A model generated the notes under the pieces. That model saw only the letters and a program-made list of their open reading frames with translations. It searched no databases and was not told the DNA's origin. Below, in pieces: positions 48,457-57,775 of a stretch of 64,000 nt of DNA (positions are counted from its first letter, which is position 1; every line of letters begins with the position of its first letter). A program made the position numbers and the translations under genes. Origin of the DNA: Roseburia hominis A2-183 (GTDB lineage: Bacteria; Bacillota; Clostridia; Lachnospirales; Lachnospiraceae); contig NC_015977.1 of NCBI RefSeq assembly GCF_000225345.1, forward strand, positions 213,501 to 277,500, in the 5' to 3' direction.

Positions 48457-50014
48457 TACCAAAAAAGAACAGGAACGTGACGAACTGCACCGTGCAATAT
48501 GGGCGATTGCAGATGAACTGCGTGGAGCAGTCGATGGTTGGGACTTCAAAAATTATGTTCTTGGCACGATGTTCTATCGCTACATTTCCGAAAATCTGTG
48601 CAATTACATAAACAGCGGTGAGATTGATGCAGGCAATACTGATTTTGATTATGCAAAAATGCCGGATGAGGATGCGGAAGAGGCAAGAGAGGGATTGGTA
48701 GAGGAAAAAGGATTTTTTATCCTTCCGAGCGAACTTTTCTGTAATGTCCGAACCAACGCCGCAAATGATGAAAATCTGAATGAGACGCTGGAGCGTGTGT
48801 TTCGTCATATCGAGGAATCAGCAAAGGGCAGTGAGGCTGAGAGTGACTTTGCCGGATTGTTCGATGACTATGATGTAAACAGCAATAAACTGGGGTCTAC
48901 AGTTGCAAAGCGCAATGAAAAACTTGTGAAACTGCTGAATGGCGTAGGTGAAATGAATCTGGGAGATGTGAAAGATCATTCCATTGATGCCTTTGGTGAT
49001 GCTTATGAGTACCTTATGACCATGTATGCATCAAATGCCGGAAAATCTGGTGGAGAGTTCTTTACTCCGGCAGATGTGTCAGAATTGCTCACACGCCTTG
49101 GAACTGTAGGAAAAACGGAAATCAACAAAGTATATGATCCGGCTTGTGGTTCAGGTTCATTGCTTCTGAAGGCTGAGAAAATTCTTGGAAAGGATGCTAT
49201 CCGTAATGGGTTTTATGGACAGGAGATTAATATCACAACCTATAACCTGTGTCGTATCAATATGTTTTTGCATGATGTGGGTTTTGATAAATTTGATATA
49301 GCCTGTGAAGACACATTGCTCAGTCCACAGCACTGGGATGATGAACCGTTTGAACTGATTGTGTCTAATCCGCCATATTCTATCAAGTGGGCGGGAGACG
49401 AAAATCCTCTGCTCATCAATGATCCTCGTTTTGCTCCGGCTGGAGTTCTGGCACCTAAGAGCAAAGCGGATATGGCATTTATCATGCACAGCTTGTCATG
49501 GCTTGCGTCTAACGGAACTGCTGCCATTGTATGTTTTCCGGGAATTATGTATCGTGGCGGTGCAGAACAGAAAATTCGTAAATATCTGGTAGACAATAAC
49601 TATGTGGATTGCATCATTCAGTTACCGAGTAACCTGTTCTTCGGCACTTCTATCGCAACCTGCATTATGGTGATGAAGAAGAATAAGACGGACAATAAGA
49701 CGCTGTTTATTGATGCCACAAGCGAGTGTGTAAAGGTGACCAACAATAATAAGCTGACACAAGAGAATATCGACCGTATTGTGGATGTGTTTGCTAAGCG
49801 TGAAGAAATCGAACATTTTTCCCATCTGGCAAGTTATGAGGAAGTATCCGAGAACGCTTATAATCTGTCGGTCTCCACTTATGTAGAGGCAGAGGATACC
49901 AGAGAAAAAATTGACATTGTGAAGCTGAATGCGGAAATTAAAGAAATTGTTGCCCGTGAACAAGTGCTTCGTGATGAGATTGATAAGATTATCGCAGAAA
50001 TCGAGGTGGGATGA
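48449..50014 (+). CDS. hsdM: Type I restriction-modification system DNA methyltransferase subunit
   Basis: A 521-residue adenine methyltransferase subunit. The N-terminal HsdM helical domain (about 10-150) is followed by the catalytic domain with SAM motif [10 protein letters not shown] (about 230-239) and NPPY (about 307-310). It needs an HsdS subunit for target recognition. ATG 48449 has GGAGG 8 bases upstream. It overlaps the next gene's ribosome site and is followed by a DUF1016 nuclease gene instead of hsdS. Confidence 0.95.
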   Translation: MVDTKKEQERDELHRAIWAIADELRGAVDGWDFKNYVLGTMFYRYISENLCNYINSGEIDAGNTDFDYAKMPDEDAEEAREGLVEEKGFFILPSELFCNVRTNAANDENLNETLERVFRHIEESAKGSEAESDFAGLFDDYDVNSNKLGSTVAKRNEKLVKLLNGVGEMNLGDVKDHSIDAFGDAYEYLMTMYASNAGKSGGEFFTPADVSELLTRLGTVGKTEINKVYDPACGSGSLLLKAEKILGKDAIRNGFYGQEINITTYNLCRINMFLHDVGFDKFDIACEDTLLSPQHWDDEPFELIVSNPPYSIKWAGDENPLLINDPRFAPAGVLAPKSKADMAFIMHSLSWLASNGTAAIVCFPGIMYRGGAEQKIRKYLVDNNYVDCIIQLPSNLFFGTSIATCIMVMKKNKTDNKTLFIDATSECVKVTNNNKLTQENIDRIVDVFAKREEIEHFSHLASYEEVSENAYNLSVSTYVEAEDTREKIDIVKLNAEIKEIVAREQVLRDEIDKIIAEIEVG

Positions 50015-50015
50015 T

Positions 50016-51089
50016 ATGGAAAATAATCTGATGGTGTATCAGTCTGTTATTACAGATATAAAGAATATCATAAATGCAGGGCAGCAAGAGGCGTATGGTG
50101 CCGCCAGTAAGGCAATGGTTCTGACTTATTGGAATGTAGGAAAAAGAATCGTTGAGCAGGAGCAAGCGGGAAAAGAGCATGCTGAGTATGGGAAAAAACT
50201 ATTAGTTGCATTGTCTGATGAATTGACGAAAGAATATGGAAACGGATATTCTGAACGTAATTTGCGATATTTTAGAAAATTCTACCAATATTTTCCAGAC
50301 AAGGAGATTTGGAACGCATGCGTTCCGAATTTGAATTGGACGCAATTTCGCAGTCTTTTGCGTGTGTCAGATGAAAATGCACGTATTTGGTATATGAACG
50401 AAGCGGCAAAAGAAGGTTGGAGCAGCAGAACTCTTGACCGGAATATTTCCACACAATATTATAATCGTCTTTTGCAATCTCCCCAAAAAGAAAATGTGAT
50501 TGCAGAGATGAAGCAAAAAACAGTAGGCTATCAAAAAAACAGTTTTGAGTTGCTGAAAAATCCAATCATGGCGGAGTTTTTGGGCTTTAAGAATGAAGAC
50601 AGTTACTTGGAAAGTGATCTTGAAACGGCAATCATATCTCATATACGTGACTTTCTGATGGAGATGGGACGAGGTTTTGCGTTTGTTGCCCGTCAGCAAC
50701 ACATAGTCACAGAAACGGAAGACTATTATATAGATCTTGTTTTTTATAATATTGAACTCAAGTGTTATGTACTGATTGATTTGAAAATGGGTAAGATTAC
50801 GCATCAGGATGTCGGGCAGATTGATATGTATGTGCGGATGTATGATGATTTAAAGTGCAAGCCGGGGGATAATCCGACCATTGGCATTTTGCTCTGTTCA
50901 GAAACGGATGAGGATATTGCAAGATATTCTGTATTGCACGATAACGATCATTTGTTTATGTCAAAGTATCTGACCTGTCTTCCGACAAAAGAACAACTGA
51001 AAGTCGAGATAGAACGCCAGAAAGAGATTTTCTATATGCAGCATCCGGATGCAGGTGAGAATGATGATGGGGAGGAGATTGAGGAATGA
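50016..51089 (+). CDS. DUF1016/YhcG-family PD-(D/E)XK nuclease
   Basis: A 357-residue protein: N-terminal YhcG_N domain (about 10-150; YWNVGKRIVEQEQ, YGNGYSERNLRYFRKFY, LNWTQFRSLL) and a C-terminal nuclease domain with YYIDLVFYN and CYVLIDLKMGKITHQDVGQ (about 235-275), where D, D and K fit the PD-(D/E)XK core. The family is commonly found inside type I loci, but its role is not settled. GGTGGG precedes ATG 50016, 1 base after the hsdM stop. Confidence 0.88.
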   Translation: MENNLMVYQSVITDIKNIINAGQQEAYGAASKAMVLTYWNVGKRIVEQEQAGKEHAEYGKKLLVALSDELTKEYGNGYSERNLRYFRKFYQYFPDKEIWNACVPNLNWTQFRSLLRVSDENARIWYMNEAAKEGWSSRTLDRNISTQYYNRLLQSPQKENVIAEMKQKTVGYQKNSFELLKNPIMAEFLGFKNEDSYLESDLETAIISHIRDFLMEMGRGFAFVARQQHIVTETEDYYIDLVFYNIELKCYVLIDLKMGKITHQDVGQIDMYVRMYDDLKCKPGDNPTIGILLCSETDEDIARYSVLHDNDHLFMSKYLTCLPTKEQLKVEIERQKEIFYMQHPDAGENDDGEEIEE

Positions 51090-51748
51090 GCCATTCAGAA
51101 ATAGTCAATATTGCTGTTTCAATCGTTTCGATTATCATTGCACTAGTTGCAATATTTCAAACGAAACAACAGATTGCTTTGAGCAACAAACAGCAATTAT
51201 TCGATAGACGGCTTTCGTGTTTTCTTGAGTTTAATACAATCTACAAATTATATGTATCAAATAAGTTATATTTGAAAGATGAAAGCACATTTTATCACAC
51301 AAACGATTTGGTTTTTTCTTGGCTAACAAACTGTATTGAGTTAGAAGAAATGACACTCGCTGTATCAAAACCGTTACATCAAGAGGAACAAAAAATGCTG
51401 CTCACAAAATATGAGAAGCTAAAAAATTTAGCCATTGAAATTTCAATGATATTTGATGGCGAGACTGCTCGGATAGCAGGCGAATTTGTTTCATCATTTG
51501 CGGATTTACTAAAATCTATGTATCAACAGCAGGTATATATTTCTAAGTTAAAAGAACAGGAAACAGTAGATAGAATACCATTGTATCTTGATGACTACGA
51601 ATCGAAATGTAGAAAAATGGTTGAAAAACTTGGAATATTTGACATGCGTGACAAACTTGAGCATCTGGATCACGAGATGGCTCAAAAATGTGTAACTGAC
51701 AGTTTAAAAAACAGTGTATGTCTGACGAGGGTGACAAAAAATGAATAA
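51086..51748 (+). CDS. Membrane-anchored protein of unknown function in the modification locus
   Basis: A 220-residue protein with one N-terminal membrane helix (about 7-24) and a Gln/Lys/Glu-rich helical cytoplasmic part. The gene is AT-rich compared with its neighbours. It overlaps both neighbours (4 bases with the nuclease gene, 8 with the hsdS remnant), which shows tight coupling. I do not recognise a family. It may be an accessory component of the defence locus or a later insertion. Confidence 0.6.
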   Translation: MSHSEIVNIAVSIVSIIIALVAIFQTKQQIALSNKQQLFDRRLSCFLEFNTIYKLYVSNKLYLKDESTFYHTNDLVFSWLTNCIELEEMTLAVSKPLHQEEQKMLLTKYEKLKNLAIEISMIFDGETARIAGEFVSSFADLLKSMYQQQVYISKLKEQETVDRIPLYLDDYESKCRKMVEKLGIFDMRDKLEHLDHEMAQKCVTDSLKNSVCLTRVTKNE

Positions 51749-52176
51749 ACTTGATAAATTGATTGAAGAATTCTGCCCAGACGGGATGGAGTATAAAGAA
51801 TTATCTGAGCTTTTTCATACAAGAAATGGATATACTCCATCTAAGGGAAATAAAGAATTTTGGGAAAATGGGTCGGTTCCATGGTTTAGAATGGAAGATA
51901 TTAGAGAAAATGGAAATATTCTTTCAAAAGCTATACAGTATGTTTCTGAAAAAGCAGTAAAGGGAAAGCTGTTTCCTGAAAACTCAATTATAGTTGCAAC
52001 TTCGGCAACTGTTGGAGAATTCATGAAGCTAATCTGGATGTTACAGATATTCATTACGATAAAAAATTTCAGATTTACAGAGACGATTAGATACCCAATA
52101 TGATAAAATAGATGAAGTGGAGGAGGCAATCGTAGAGGCACTGAGATATTTTCAGATGATTCCAAGTGAATCGTAG
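51741..52176 (+). pseudogene. hsdS: Truncated/frameshifted specificity subunit gene
   Basis: It opens like an HsdS target-recognition domain (IEEFCPDGMEYKELSELF, GSVPWFRMEDI, SIIVATSATVGE) to about residue 95. The frame then changes character (to a stop at 52101-52103). A different frame carries a helical tail, DTQYDKIDEVEEAIVEAL..., ending at 52176, as in an HsdS C-terminus. The second target domain and central spacer are missing, so an internal deletion with loss of frame is likely. Only half a target domain could be made, and the methyltransferase may have no specificity partner here. Confidence 0.7.
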
Positions 52177-52267
52177 GATGATTCGGCTTATAAGAAAGAG
52201 AAAATTTAACTAATGTTATAGAGCCTTCGGACATTGGGAATAAAACCTGATGTTCGTAGGCTTTTTG

Positions 52268-52320
52268 TTTACAGAAAATTTTTTTGTGGATATAATAAAC
52301 ATGACATATAGTTGTCGTGT
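52268..52320 (+). promoter_or_regulatory. Promoter and operator of the WYL regulator operon
   Basis: TTTACA (52268-52273), 17 bases, TATAAT (52291-52296). Directly downstream an inverted repeat ACATGACA-6-TGTCGTGT (52299-52320, one mismatch) covers the transcription start, a pattern expected for autorepression by a YafY/WYL-type regulator. Confidence 0.65.
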
Positions 52321-52354
52321 TGTGTTAGATATGATATGTATGGAGAGTGGAATT

Positions 52355-53272
52355 ATGAAGATAGATAGGCTTATTGGGATATTGTCAATCTTACTGCAGG
52401 AAGAAAAGACAACGGCTCCTGAACTGGCAGAAAAATTTGAGGTATCCCGCAGGACAATAAACCGGGATATTGAAGACCTTTGCAAAGCAGGTATTCCAAT
52501 AAGGACGGCACAGGGAACCGGTGGCGGTATAAGTATTATGGACGGATATCGTATGGATAGGACGATACTGACATCCAAAGATATGCAGATGATTCTTGCA
52601 GGTTTGCGGAGTCTTGACAGTGTGAGCGGAAGCAGATACTACAGTCAGCTGATGGAGAAAATCCAGACCGGATCATCAGAGTTCATCAGTGGAAGAGACT
52701 CTATGCTGATTGACTTATCTTCATGGTATAAGGGTTCCCTTGCTCCAAAGATCGAGGTAATACAGAGTGCAATAGAAAACAGGCGCATCATACGATTTAA
52801 GTATTATGCTCCGTCCGGAGAGAGCAACCGAAGGGTAGAACCATATTATCTGGTTTTCCAGTGGTCGAGCTGGTATGTATGGGGGTGGTGTTTAGAACGT
52901 AAAGATTACAGGCTGTTCAAACTGAACCGTATGGATTGTGTTGTTGAAACAGACCGTGGATTTCTGTGCAGAGATGTACCAATGCCGGATTTGTCAAATG
53001 AGAAGATATTTCCGGGTGGGATAAAGGTAAAAGCTCTTTTCACACCGAATATGAAGTGGCGGCTGGTTGAAGAATTTGGACCGAACTGCTTTACAGAAAC
53101 AGACGATGGAAGGCTGCTCTTTTCAGCAGACTATACGGATATGGAAAACCTTGTGACATGGCTTATGACATTTGGAGCAAAAGTAGAGGTGCTTGAACCA
53201 AAAGAAGCACGGGACATTATCCGCAGGAATGCGGAAGAAACATTAAAAATCTATGGAGGATTAGGAAAATGA
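52355..53272 (+). CDS. YafY/DeoR-like HTH regulator with WYL domain
   Basis: A 305-residue regulator: N-terminal winged HTH (about 1-60; TTAPELAEKFEVSRRTINRDIEDL), WYL ligand domain (about 135-215; RIIRFKYYAPSGESNRRVEPYYLVFQWSSWYVWGWC), and a C-terminal WCX extension. ATG 52355 follows GGAGAG. The next gene overlaps by 4 bases. Confidence 0.9.
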   Translation: MKIDRLIGILSILLQEEKTTAPELAEKFEVSRRTINRDIEDLCKAGIPIRTAQGTGGGISIMDGYRMDRTILTSKDMQMILAGLRSLDSVSGSRYYSQLMEKIQTGSSEFISGRDSMLIDLSSWYKGSLAPKIEVIQSAIENRRIIRFKYYAPSGESNRRVEPYYLVFQWSSWYVWGWCLERKDYRLFKLNRMDCVVETDRGFLCRDVPMPDLSNEKIFPGGIKVKALFTPNMKWRLVEEFGPNCFTETDDGRLLFSADYTDMENLVTWLMTFGAKVEVLEPKEARDIIRRNAEETLKIYGGLGK

Positions 53273-53955
53273 CATTTGATTATAAAAAAGAATATAAAGA
53301 ATTTTATATGCCGAAAGGCACACCGTCTATCGTAACTGTTCCGAAAATGAACTATATAGCGGTAAGGGGAAGCGGCAATCCAAATGATGCAGACGGAGAA
53401 TACAAGCAGGCTATCGGACTTCTGTATGGAATTGCATTTACGATTAAAATGAGCAAAAAGGAAGATCATCAGATTGATGGATATTTCGATTATGTCGTGC
53501 CGCCATTAGAGGGATTCTGGTGGCAGGGTGAGCGGCGTCCGGGGGACGCCATGCTGCGAACCGACCGAGCCGGCAGGCGAGACGGCGTATCCGGAATTGA
53601 TTATGCTCGTAAGGAAGATTTTAAGTGGATTTCTGTTATTCGCTTGCCAGATTTTGTTACCAGGGAGAATTTCGACTGGGCTGTCAGGAAAGCTACGGCA
53701 AAGAAAAAACAGGATTTTTCTAAGGTTGAGTTTTTTTCCTATGAGGAGGGCTTATGTGTACAGTGTATGCATATCGGAGCGTATGACGATGAGCCTGCTA
53801 CGGTAGATGCAATGCACAGATTTATGGAAGAACAGGGATATACACTTGATATAACGGATCAGAGGATGCACCACGAGATTTATCTGAGTGATGCGCGGAG
53901 AGTGGCACCTGAGAAATTGAAGACTGTGGTCAGGCATCCGATAAGGAGGGCTTAA
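53269..53955 (+). CDS. GyrI-like small-molecule-binding protein
   Basis: A 228-residue protein of the GyrI/effector-binding-domain family that binds hydrophobic small molecules. Family segments include PSIVTVPKMNYIAVRGSGNPND, EGLCVQCMHIGAYDDEPATV and YTLDITDQRMHHEIYLSDARRVAPEKLKTV (quoted in part). Between GFWWQG and SGIDYARKEDF lies a ~20-residue Arg/Gly-rich stretch (about 88-107) not typical of the family, encoded by a GC-rich palindromic insertion. It is coupled to the WYL regulator. Confidence 0.82.
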   Translation: MTFDYKKEYKEFYMPKGTPSIVTVPKMNYIAVRGSGNPNDADGEYKQAIGLLYGIAFTIKMSKKEDHQIDGYFDYVVPPLEGFWWQGERRPGDAMLRTDRAGRRDGVSGIDYARKEDFKWISVIRLPDFVTRENFDWAVRKATAKKKQDFSKVEFFSYEEGLCVQCMHIGAYDDEPATVDAMHRFMEEQGYTLDITDQRMHHEIYLSDARRVAPEKLKTVVRHPIRRA

Positions 53956-53959
53956 AGGT

Positions 53960-54706
53960 ATGGAATATATTAGAGTTACGAAAGAAAATCTTGAAAAGGA
54001 GCATATTTGCTGTGCCATTTCCGACAATAAAGATATTCAGGTATCATCAAAGAAGGCATGGCTTGCGGATAGATTTGATGAAGGTCTTGTGTTTCTTAAG
54101 AGCGTAGAACGCGGCAAGTGCTTTATTGAGTACATACCTGCGGAGTGTGCATGGAATCCAATCGAGGCACCTGGTTATATGTATATTAATTGTTTGTGGG
54201 TGTCCGGTTCTTTCAAAGGTCATGGATATTCAAGTGACTTACTTTCCAGGTGTATTGAGGACAGCAGAGAAAAGGGGAAGGAAGGCCTATGTATTCTTGC
54301 GGCAGCAAGGAAAAAGCCATTTCTGGCTGATCCGAAGTTTCTAAAATATAAAGGATTTGAAGTTTGTGATGAGGCTGATAATGGAATCCAGTTATGGTAT
54401 CTGCCATTTGAAGAGAAAACTGAGCCACCGGTGTTCAAGGAATGTGCAAAACACCCTCATATAAATGAACGTGGCTATGTTCTTTATTATACAAACCAAT
54501 GTCCTTTCAATGCAAAGTATGTACCAATCCTGGAAGAAACCGCTCAGAAGAATGGCATTCCATTCAAGGCTGTGAAGATCGAAAGTAGGAAGGATGCTCA
54601 GAATGTACCAACACCGATTACGACTTATGCACTATTTTGTGATGGGGAGTATGTTACGAATGAGCAGATGAATGATAAGAAATTCTTAAAGCTGGTGGGA
54701 AGATAG
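53960..54706 (+). CDS. GNAT acetyltransferase with YoaP-like C-terminal domain
   Basis: A 248-residue two-part protein. The N-terminal half is GNAT-like (YMYINCLWVSGSFKGHGYSSDLL, the acetyl-CoA loop GHGYS near 95). The C-terminal part (about 160-248) resembles the YoaP domain, thioredoxin-like, with GYVLYYTNQCPFNAKYVPILEE. It begins 5 bases after the GyrI-like gene and ends the operon, with a terminator 33 bases downstream. Substrate unknown. Confidence 0.82.
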   Translation: MEYIRVTKENLEKEHICCAISDNKDIQVSSKKAWLADRFDEGLVFLKSVERGKCFIEYIPAECAWNPIEAPGYMYINCLWVSGSFKGHGYSSDLLSRCIEDSREKGKEGLCILAAARKKPFLADPKFLKYKGFEVCDEADNGIQLWYLPFEEKTEPPVFKECAKHPHINERGYVLYYTNQCPFNAKYVPILEETAQKNGIPFKAVKIESRKDAQNVPTPITTYALFCDGEYVTNEQMNDKKFLKLVGR

Positions 54707-54738
54707 GAGAAAACAACATGGCATATGCTTTACTTTTT

Positions 54739-54770
54739 TACGATATGATGTTGTATCGTATTTTATTTTT
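54739..54770 (+). terminator. Terminator of the WYL-GyrI-GNAT operon
   Basis: TACGATA (54739-54745) pairs perfectly with TATCGTA (54754-54760), followed by TTTTATTTTT. Confidence 0.85.
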
Positions 54771-54920
54771 GAGAAAATGCAGATGGTTTCCATTTCAAAA
54801 GAGGTATGGAGATAAAAAGTGTCAGAAATTCGGCATCAGGCATTGCTGACCAAAGACCGTATAGTCCAAACTTCACTTGTAAAATAGTAAGAAATTCTTG
54901 CATTTAAGGGAGGCTTGGCA

Positions 54921-55142
54921 ATGAACAAGGATTTTGGATGCTGCTGTGGCTTTCTTGCAGACATGATTATGAAATACGCACCAGAGATAAAAGATGCATA
55001 CAACATCGACACCTTGCAGCAATGTAGGGTGTTTTTCTATTACAGAAAGTTCATCGGCTCGCCACCGTGCAAGAGGTGGACATACTTCATAACCGTATGC
55101 AAGAGGCAGGAATGCAATTTTTGTCATGGGTTATGCACTTAA
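54921..55142 (+). CDS. Small cysteine-rich ORF, possibly a remnant
   Basis: A 73-residue frame with a good ribosome site (AAGGGAGG, 11 bases before the ATG). It begins MNKDFGCCCGFLADMIMKYAPEIKDAY and ends in another Cys cluster. The first 40 residues look protein-like, the rest less so, so it may be a gene start fused to unrelated sequence. No family was recognised. The rest of 54771-55206 shows no gene. Confidence 0.35.
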   Translation: MNKDFGCCCGFLADMIMKYAPEIKDAYNIDTLQQCRVFFYYRKFIGSPPCKRWTYFITVCKRQECNFCHGLCT

Positions 55143-55206
55143 CCTTTGTAACACACATATTTCTGTTGTACCATATAATCAGAATATAGGAAAAGAAGGA
55201 ATACAT

Positions 55207-56217
55207 ATGGCACAGGACAGAGTTCGGATTGCGGATGTTGCAGATTCATTAGGTCTTAGTACTGCAACTGTCTCAAAGGTGATTCACGGAAAAACAGAAA
55301 AGATTTCGGATGAGACGGTAAAACGCGTCCAGCAGGAGCTGGAGAGGTCGGGATATATCCCGAATATGGCAGCTATTCTGCTTGCCAGGAATAATTCAAG
55401 AATCATCGGAGTGGTGGTGAATGATAATGAAAAGTATGAGGGCAGGGTTTTAGAGGATGGATTTGTTATGGCTTCAATAAATGCTCTCTCCCATGGGGTA
55501 AATGAAAAAGGATATTTTCTGATGATAAAAACGACATCTGACATCAGTGAGATTCCGGTGTTTGCATCTATGTGGAATATGGATGGGCTGATTCTGATGG
55601 GTTTTTGTGAAGCGGATTATGAGAAACTCAGAAATCAGATGCGGATATCGTTTGTAGTGTATGATGGTTATTTTGAAAAATGTTCCAAGGTGGTCAATCT
55701 GGTCATCAATCATTATGACGGTGGTTATCAGGCAGGAAGATATTTTAGGGAGCTTGGACATAAAAAAGCGTTGTGCATAGCGGACAATTTTATCTGCATG
55801 GATAAAGAGCGCATCGAAGGTTTTAGCGAAGCCTTTGGACCGGGAGAAACATTAAGATGGAAAATACCAAGGACAGAAAAGGAGAGAATGCGTTTTTATG
55901 AGGATAAATATCAGGCGCTGTTAGAGAAAAATGTTACCGCTGTTTTTGCGGTATCAGATTTCTATGCACTTGAGTTTATGAGGTTTTTGCAGGGAAAGAA
56001 CATTCGGATTCCAAGGGATATCCAGATAATCGGATTTGATGACAACATGGCAAGCAGGGAAAGCCATCCTTCTCTAACAACAATTCATCAGGAGGCGTCC
56101 CTTAGGGCAGAAACTGCAATTAAGTGTCTTGAGGCAATGCGCGATGGAGCAGAATGTGAGACAAAAATTGTGTTGCCGGTTGAGTTAATTAAGAGAGAAA
56201 GTACGGGGGAATTATAA
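55207..56217 (+). CDS. LacI-family transcriptional regulator
   Basis: A 336-residue regulator: LacI helix-turn-helix (about 6-52; RIADVADSLGLSTATVSKVIHG) and hinge, then a periplasmic-binding-type effector domain (about 62-330; IIGFDDNMASRESHPSLTTIHQ near the C-terminus). ATG 55207 is chosen for AGAAGGA upstream. The next gene's ATG overlaps its TAA stop. The adjacent transporter and sugar kinase remnants suggest it once controlled a sugar or efflux locus. Confidence 0.9.
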   Translation: MAQDRVRIADVADSLGLSTATVSKVIHGKTEKISDETVKRVQQELERSGYIPNMAAILLARNNSRIIGVVVNDNEKYEGRVLEDGFVMASINALSHGVNEKGYFLMIKTTSDISEIPVFASMWNMDGLILMGFCEADYEKLRNQMRISFVVYDGYFEKCSKVVNLVINHYDGGYQAGRYFRELGHKKALCIADNFICMDKERIEGFSEAFGPGETLRWKIPRTEKERMRFYEDKYQALLEKNVTAVFAVSDFYALEFMRFLQGKNIRIPRDIQIIGFDDNMASRESHPSLTTIHQEASLRAETAIKCLEAMRDGAECETKIVLPVELIKRESTGEL

Positions 56218-57548
56218 TGTCGAAATTTATGAAAACATTGTGTAAAATAGCAATTCCTGTCACCTTGCAAAGTATGCTGCAGGCATCTTTTTCAATTGTA
56301 GACCAGATTATGATAGGACAGTTAGTGTAGACTAACATATCGGCAGTTGGACTATGTGGAAACTTTTCGCTGATTTTTTCTGTAGTGATTGGTGCAGTGA
56401 GTACGGTTGCGGGGATACTGATCGCACAGTTTATTGGTGCGGAAGATACAAAAGAGGCATGGTGCAGTTTTGATGTGAGCCTTATTAGCGGAATGGTAAT
56501 AGCTGCGCTGTTTTTGTTTGCAGCAGGAGTTTTTCCCTCGCAGATTCTTGGGCTGTACACGAGGGATGTGAGTATTGTAAATACCGGTGCGGTCTATTTC
56601 AGGATAGTAGCGTTCTCCTATATTCCAATGGCGGCCGGCAATATTTTATCTTCGTGGCTGCGCTGCAGGGAGCATGCCACAATACCTTTTTGGGCGAGCT
56701 TTGGGGCAGTCGCTGTAAACACAGGTCTTAATTATCTGCTGATATTTGGAAAATTCGGATTGCCATGTATGGGAATAAAGGGAGCTGCGATCGCAACACT
56801 GATTTCGCAGTTATTTAATCTGGTATTTATTGCGGTTGGATTTGCCTTATGTATCAGAAAGGATGAAGATAAACCGGTATGGTCATTGCGTTTCAGTAAA
56901 ATTACTATCAAGGATTATCTGATCATGATTATGCCGATTCTGGTCAGTGAATTTTTGTGGAGCCTCGGACAAAATGTGGAGTCTGCCGTCTATGGGCATC
57001 TTGGAATGGCAAATCTGGCGGCATACACACTTACCTGTCCGATACAGGGGCTTATTGTAGGAGCGCTTAGCGGATTGTCGGCGGCTGCCGGTGTAATGGT
57101 TGGCAAGAGGCTTGGCAGGAAAGAGTATGATGAGGCTTATACAGAATCGAAGAAAATAATGTATGCAGGCTTAATTGGTGCGGCAGCAGTATCGATATTG
57201 CTCATTCTTCTGGCTGGAGTATATACCGGGCTGTATCGTGTAGATGACAGTGTAAAAGAACTTGGAAAGATATTGCTTATTGTATTTGCCCTGTATGCAC
57301 CGGTCAAGGTTGAAAATATGATACTCGGAGGCGGTATCATAAGAAGCGGCGGCAATACCAAAATGATTATGATGATTGATATTGTTGGCACATGGTGCAT
57401 CGGAATCCCGCTGTGTCTGCTTGCAGCATATGCATTTAAGTGGGACATAGTTGGTGTGTATACACTGCTTACCACCGAAGAAATATTCAGGCTGGTGGTA
57501 GCGCTTGTTATTTTTAAGAGGCGTAAGTGGATGATCAGCTTATCGTAG
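56217..57548 (+). pseudogene. MATE-family efflux transporter gene with an in-frame TAG
   Basis: A 444-codon frame typical of MATE drug/sodium antiporters in length and content: the start MSKFMKTLCKIAIPVTLQSM, then IVDQIMIGQL, and about 12 hydrophobic segments to 57548. Codon 38 (56328-56330) is TAG, in the highly conserved IMIGQLG region, and the frame then continues undisturbed with TNISAVGLCGN. Translation from the first ATG would stop after 37 residues; a downstream ATG (56385) would lack the first helix. A recent nonsense mutation or a sequencing error is most likely. Confidence 0.85.
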
Positions 57549-57557
57549 TGTGAGGTG

Positions 57558-57775
57558 ATGGATATGGATGATATAAAAGAAAATTATATCAGCAGCTGGC
57601 AATTGACTATTGCTGTCAGGTTTCGGATATAAAGGATGATAAAAATTATTTTATGGAATATGAAAAACTGGAAGGCAGGAGACAGTTTGAAGAAGCAGAT
57701 GATTGTATCTTAAAGGTAATTACTGTAAACGAGGCATATCTCAGGAAGCTGCCGTATGCGGCGCAGACGTACGCG
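57558..57775 (+). pseudogene. Truncated remnant of an unidentified gene
   Basis: ATG 57558 with a GAGGTG site begins MDMDDIKENYISSW, then the frame is lost. In a neighbouring frame a coding-like stretch AIDYCCQVSDIKDDKNYFMEYEKL... runs to VNEAYLR and then joins the sugar kinase remnant. One frameshift plus a 3' truncation explains it. The family was not recognised with confidence. Confidence 0.5.

Noticed and set aside
54718..54840. Short frame starting MAYALLFYDMM after the GNAT gene
   Set aside because: It overlaps the terminator hairpin at 54739-54770 and has no protein-like content beyond it.
56328..56330. TAG recoded as an amino acid in this organism
   Set aside because: TAG is used as a normal stop by intact genes here (for example rpmG, rpsL and the HD-GYP gene), so recoding is not supported.
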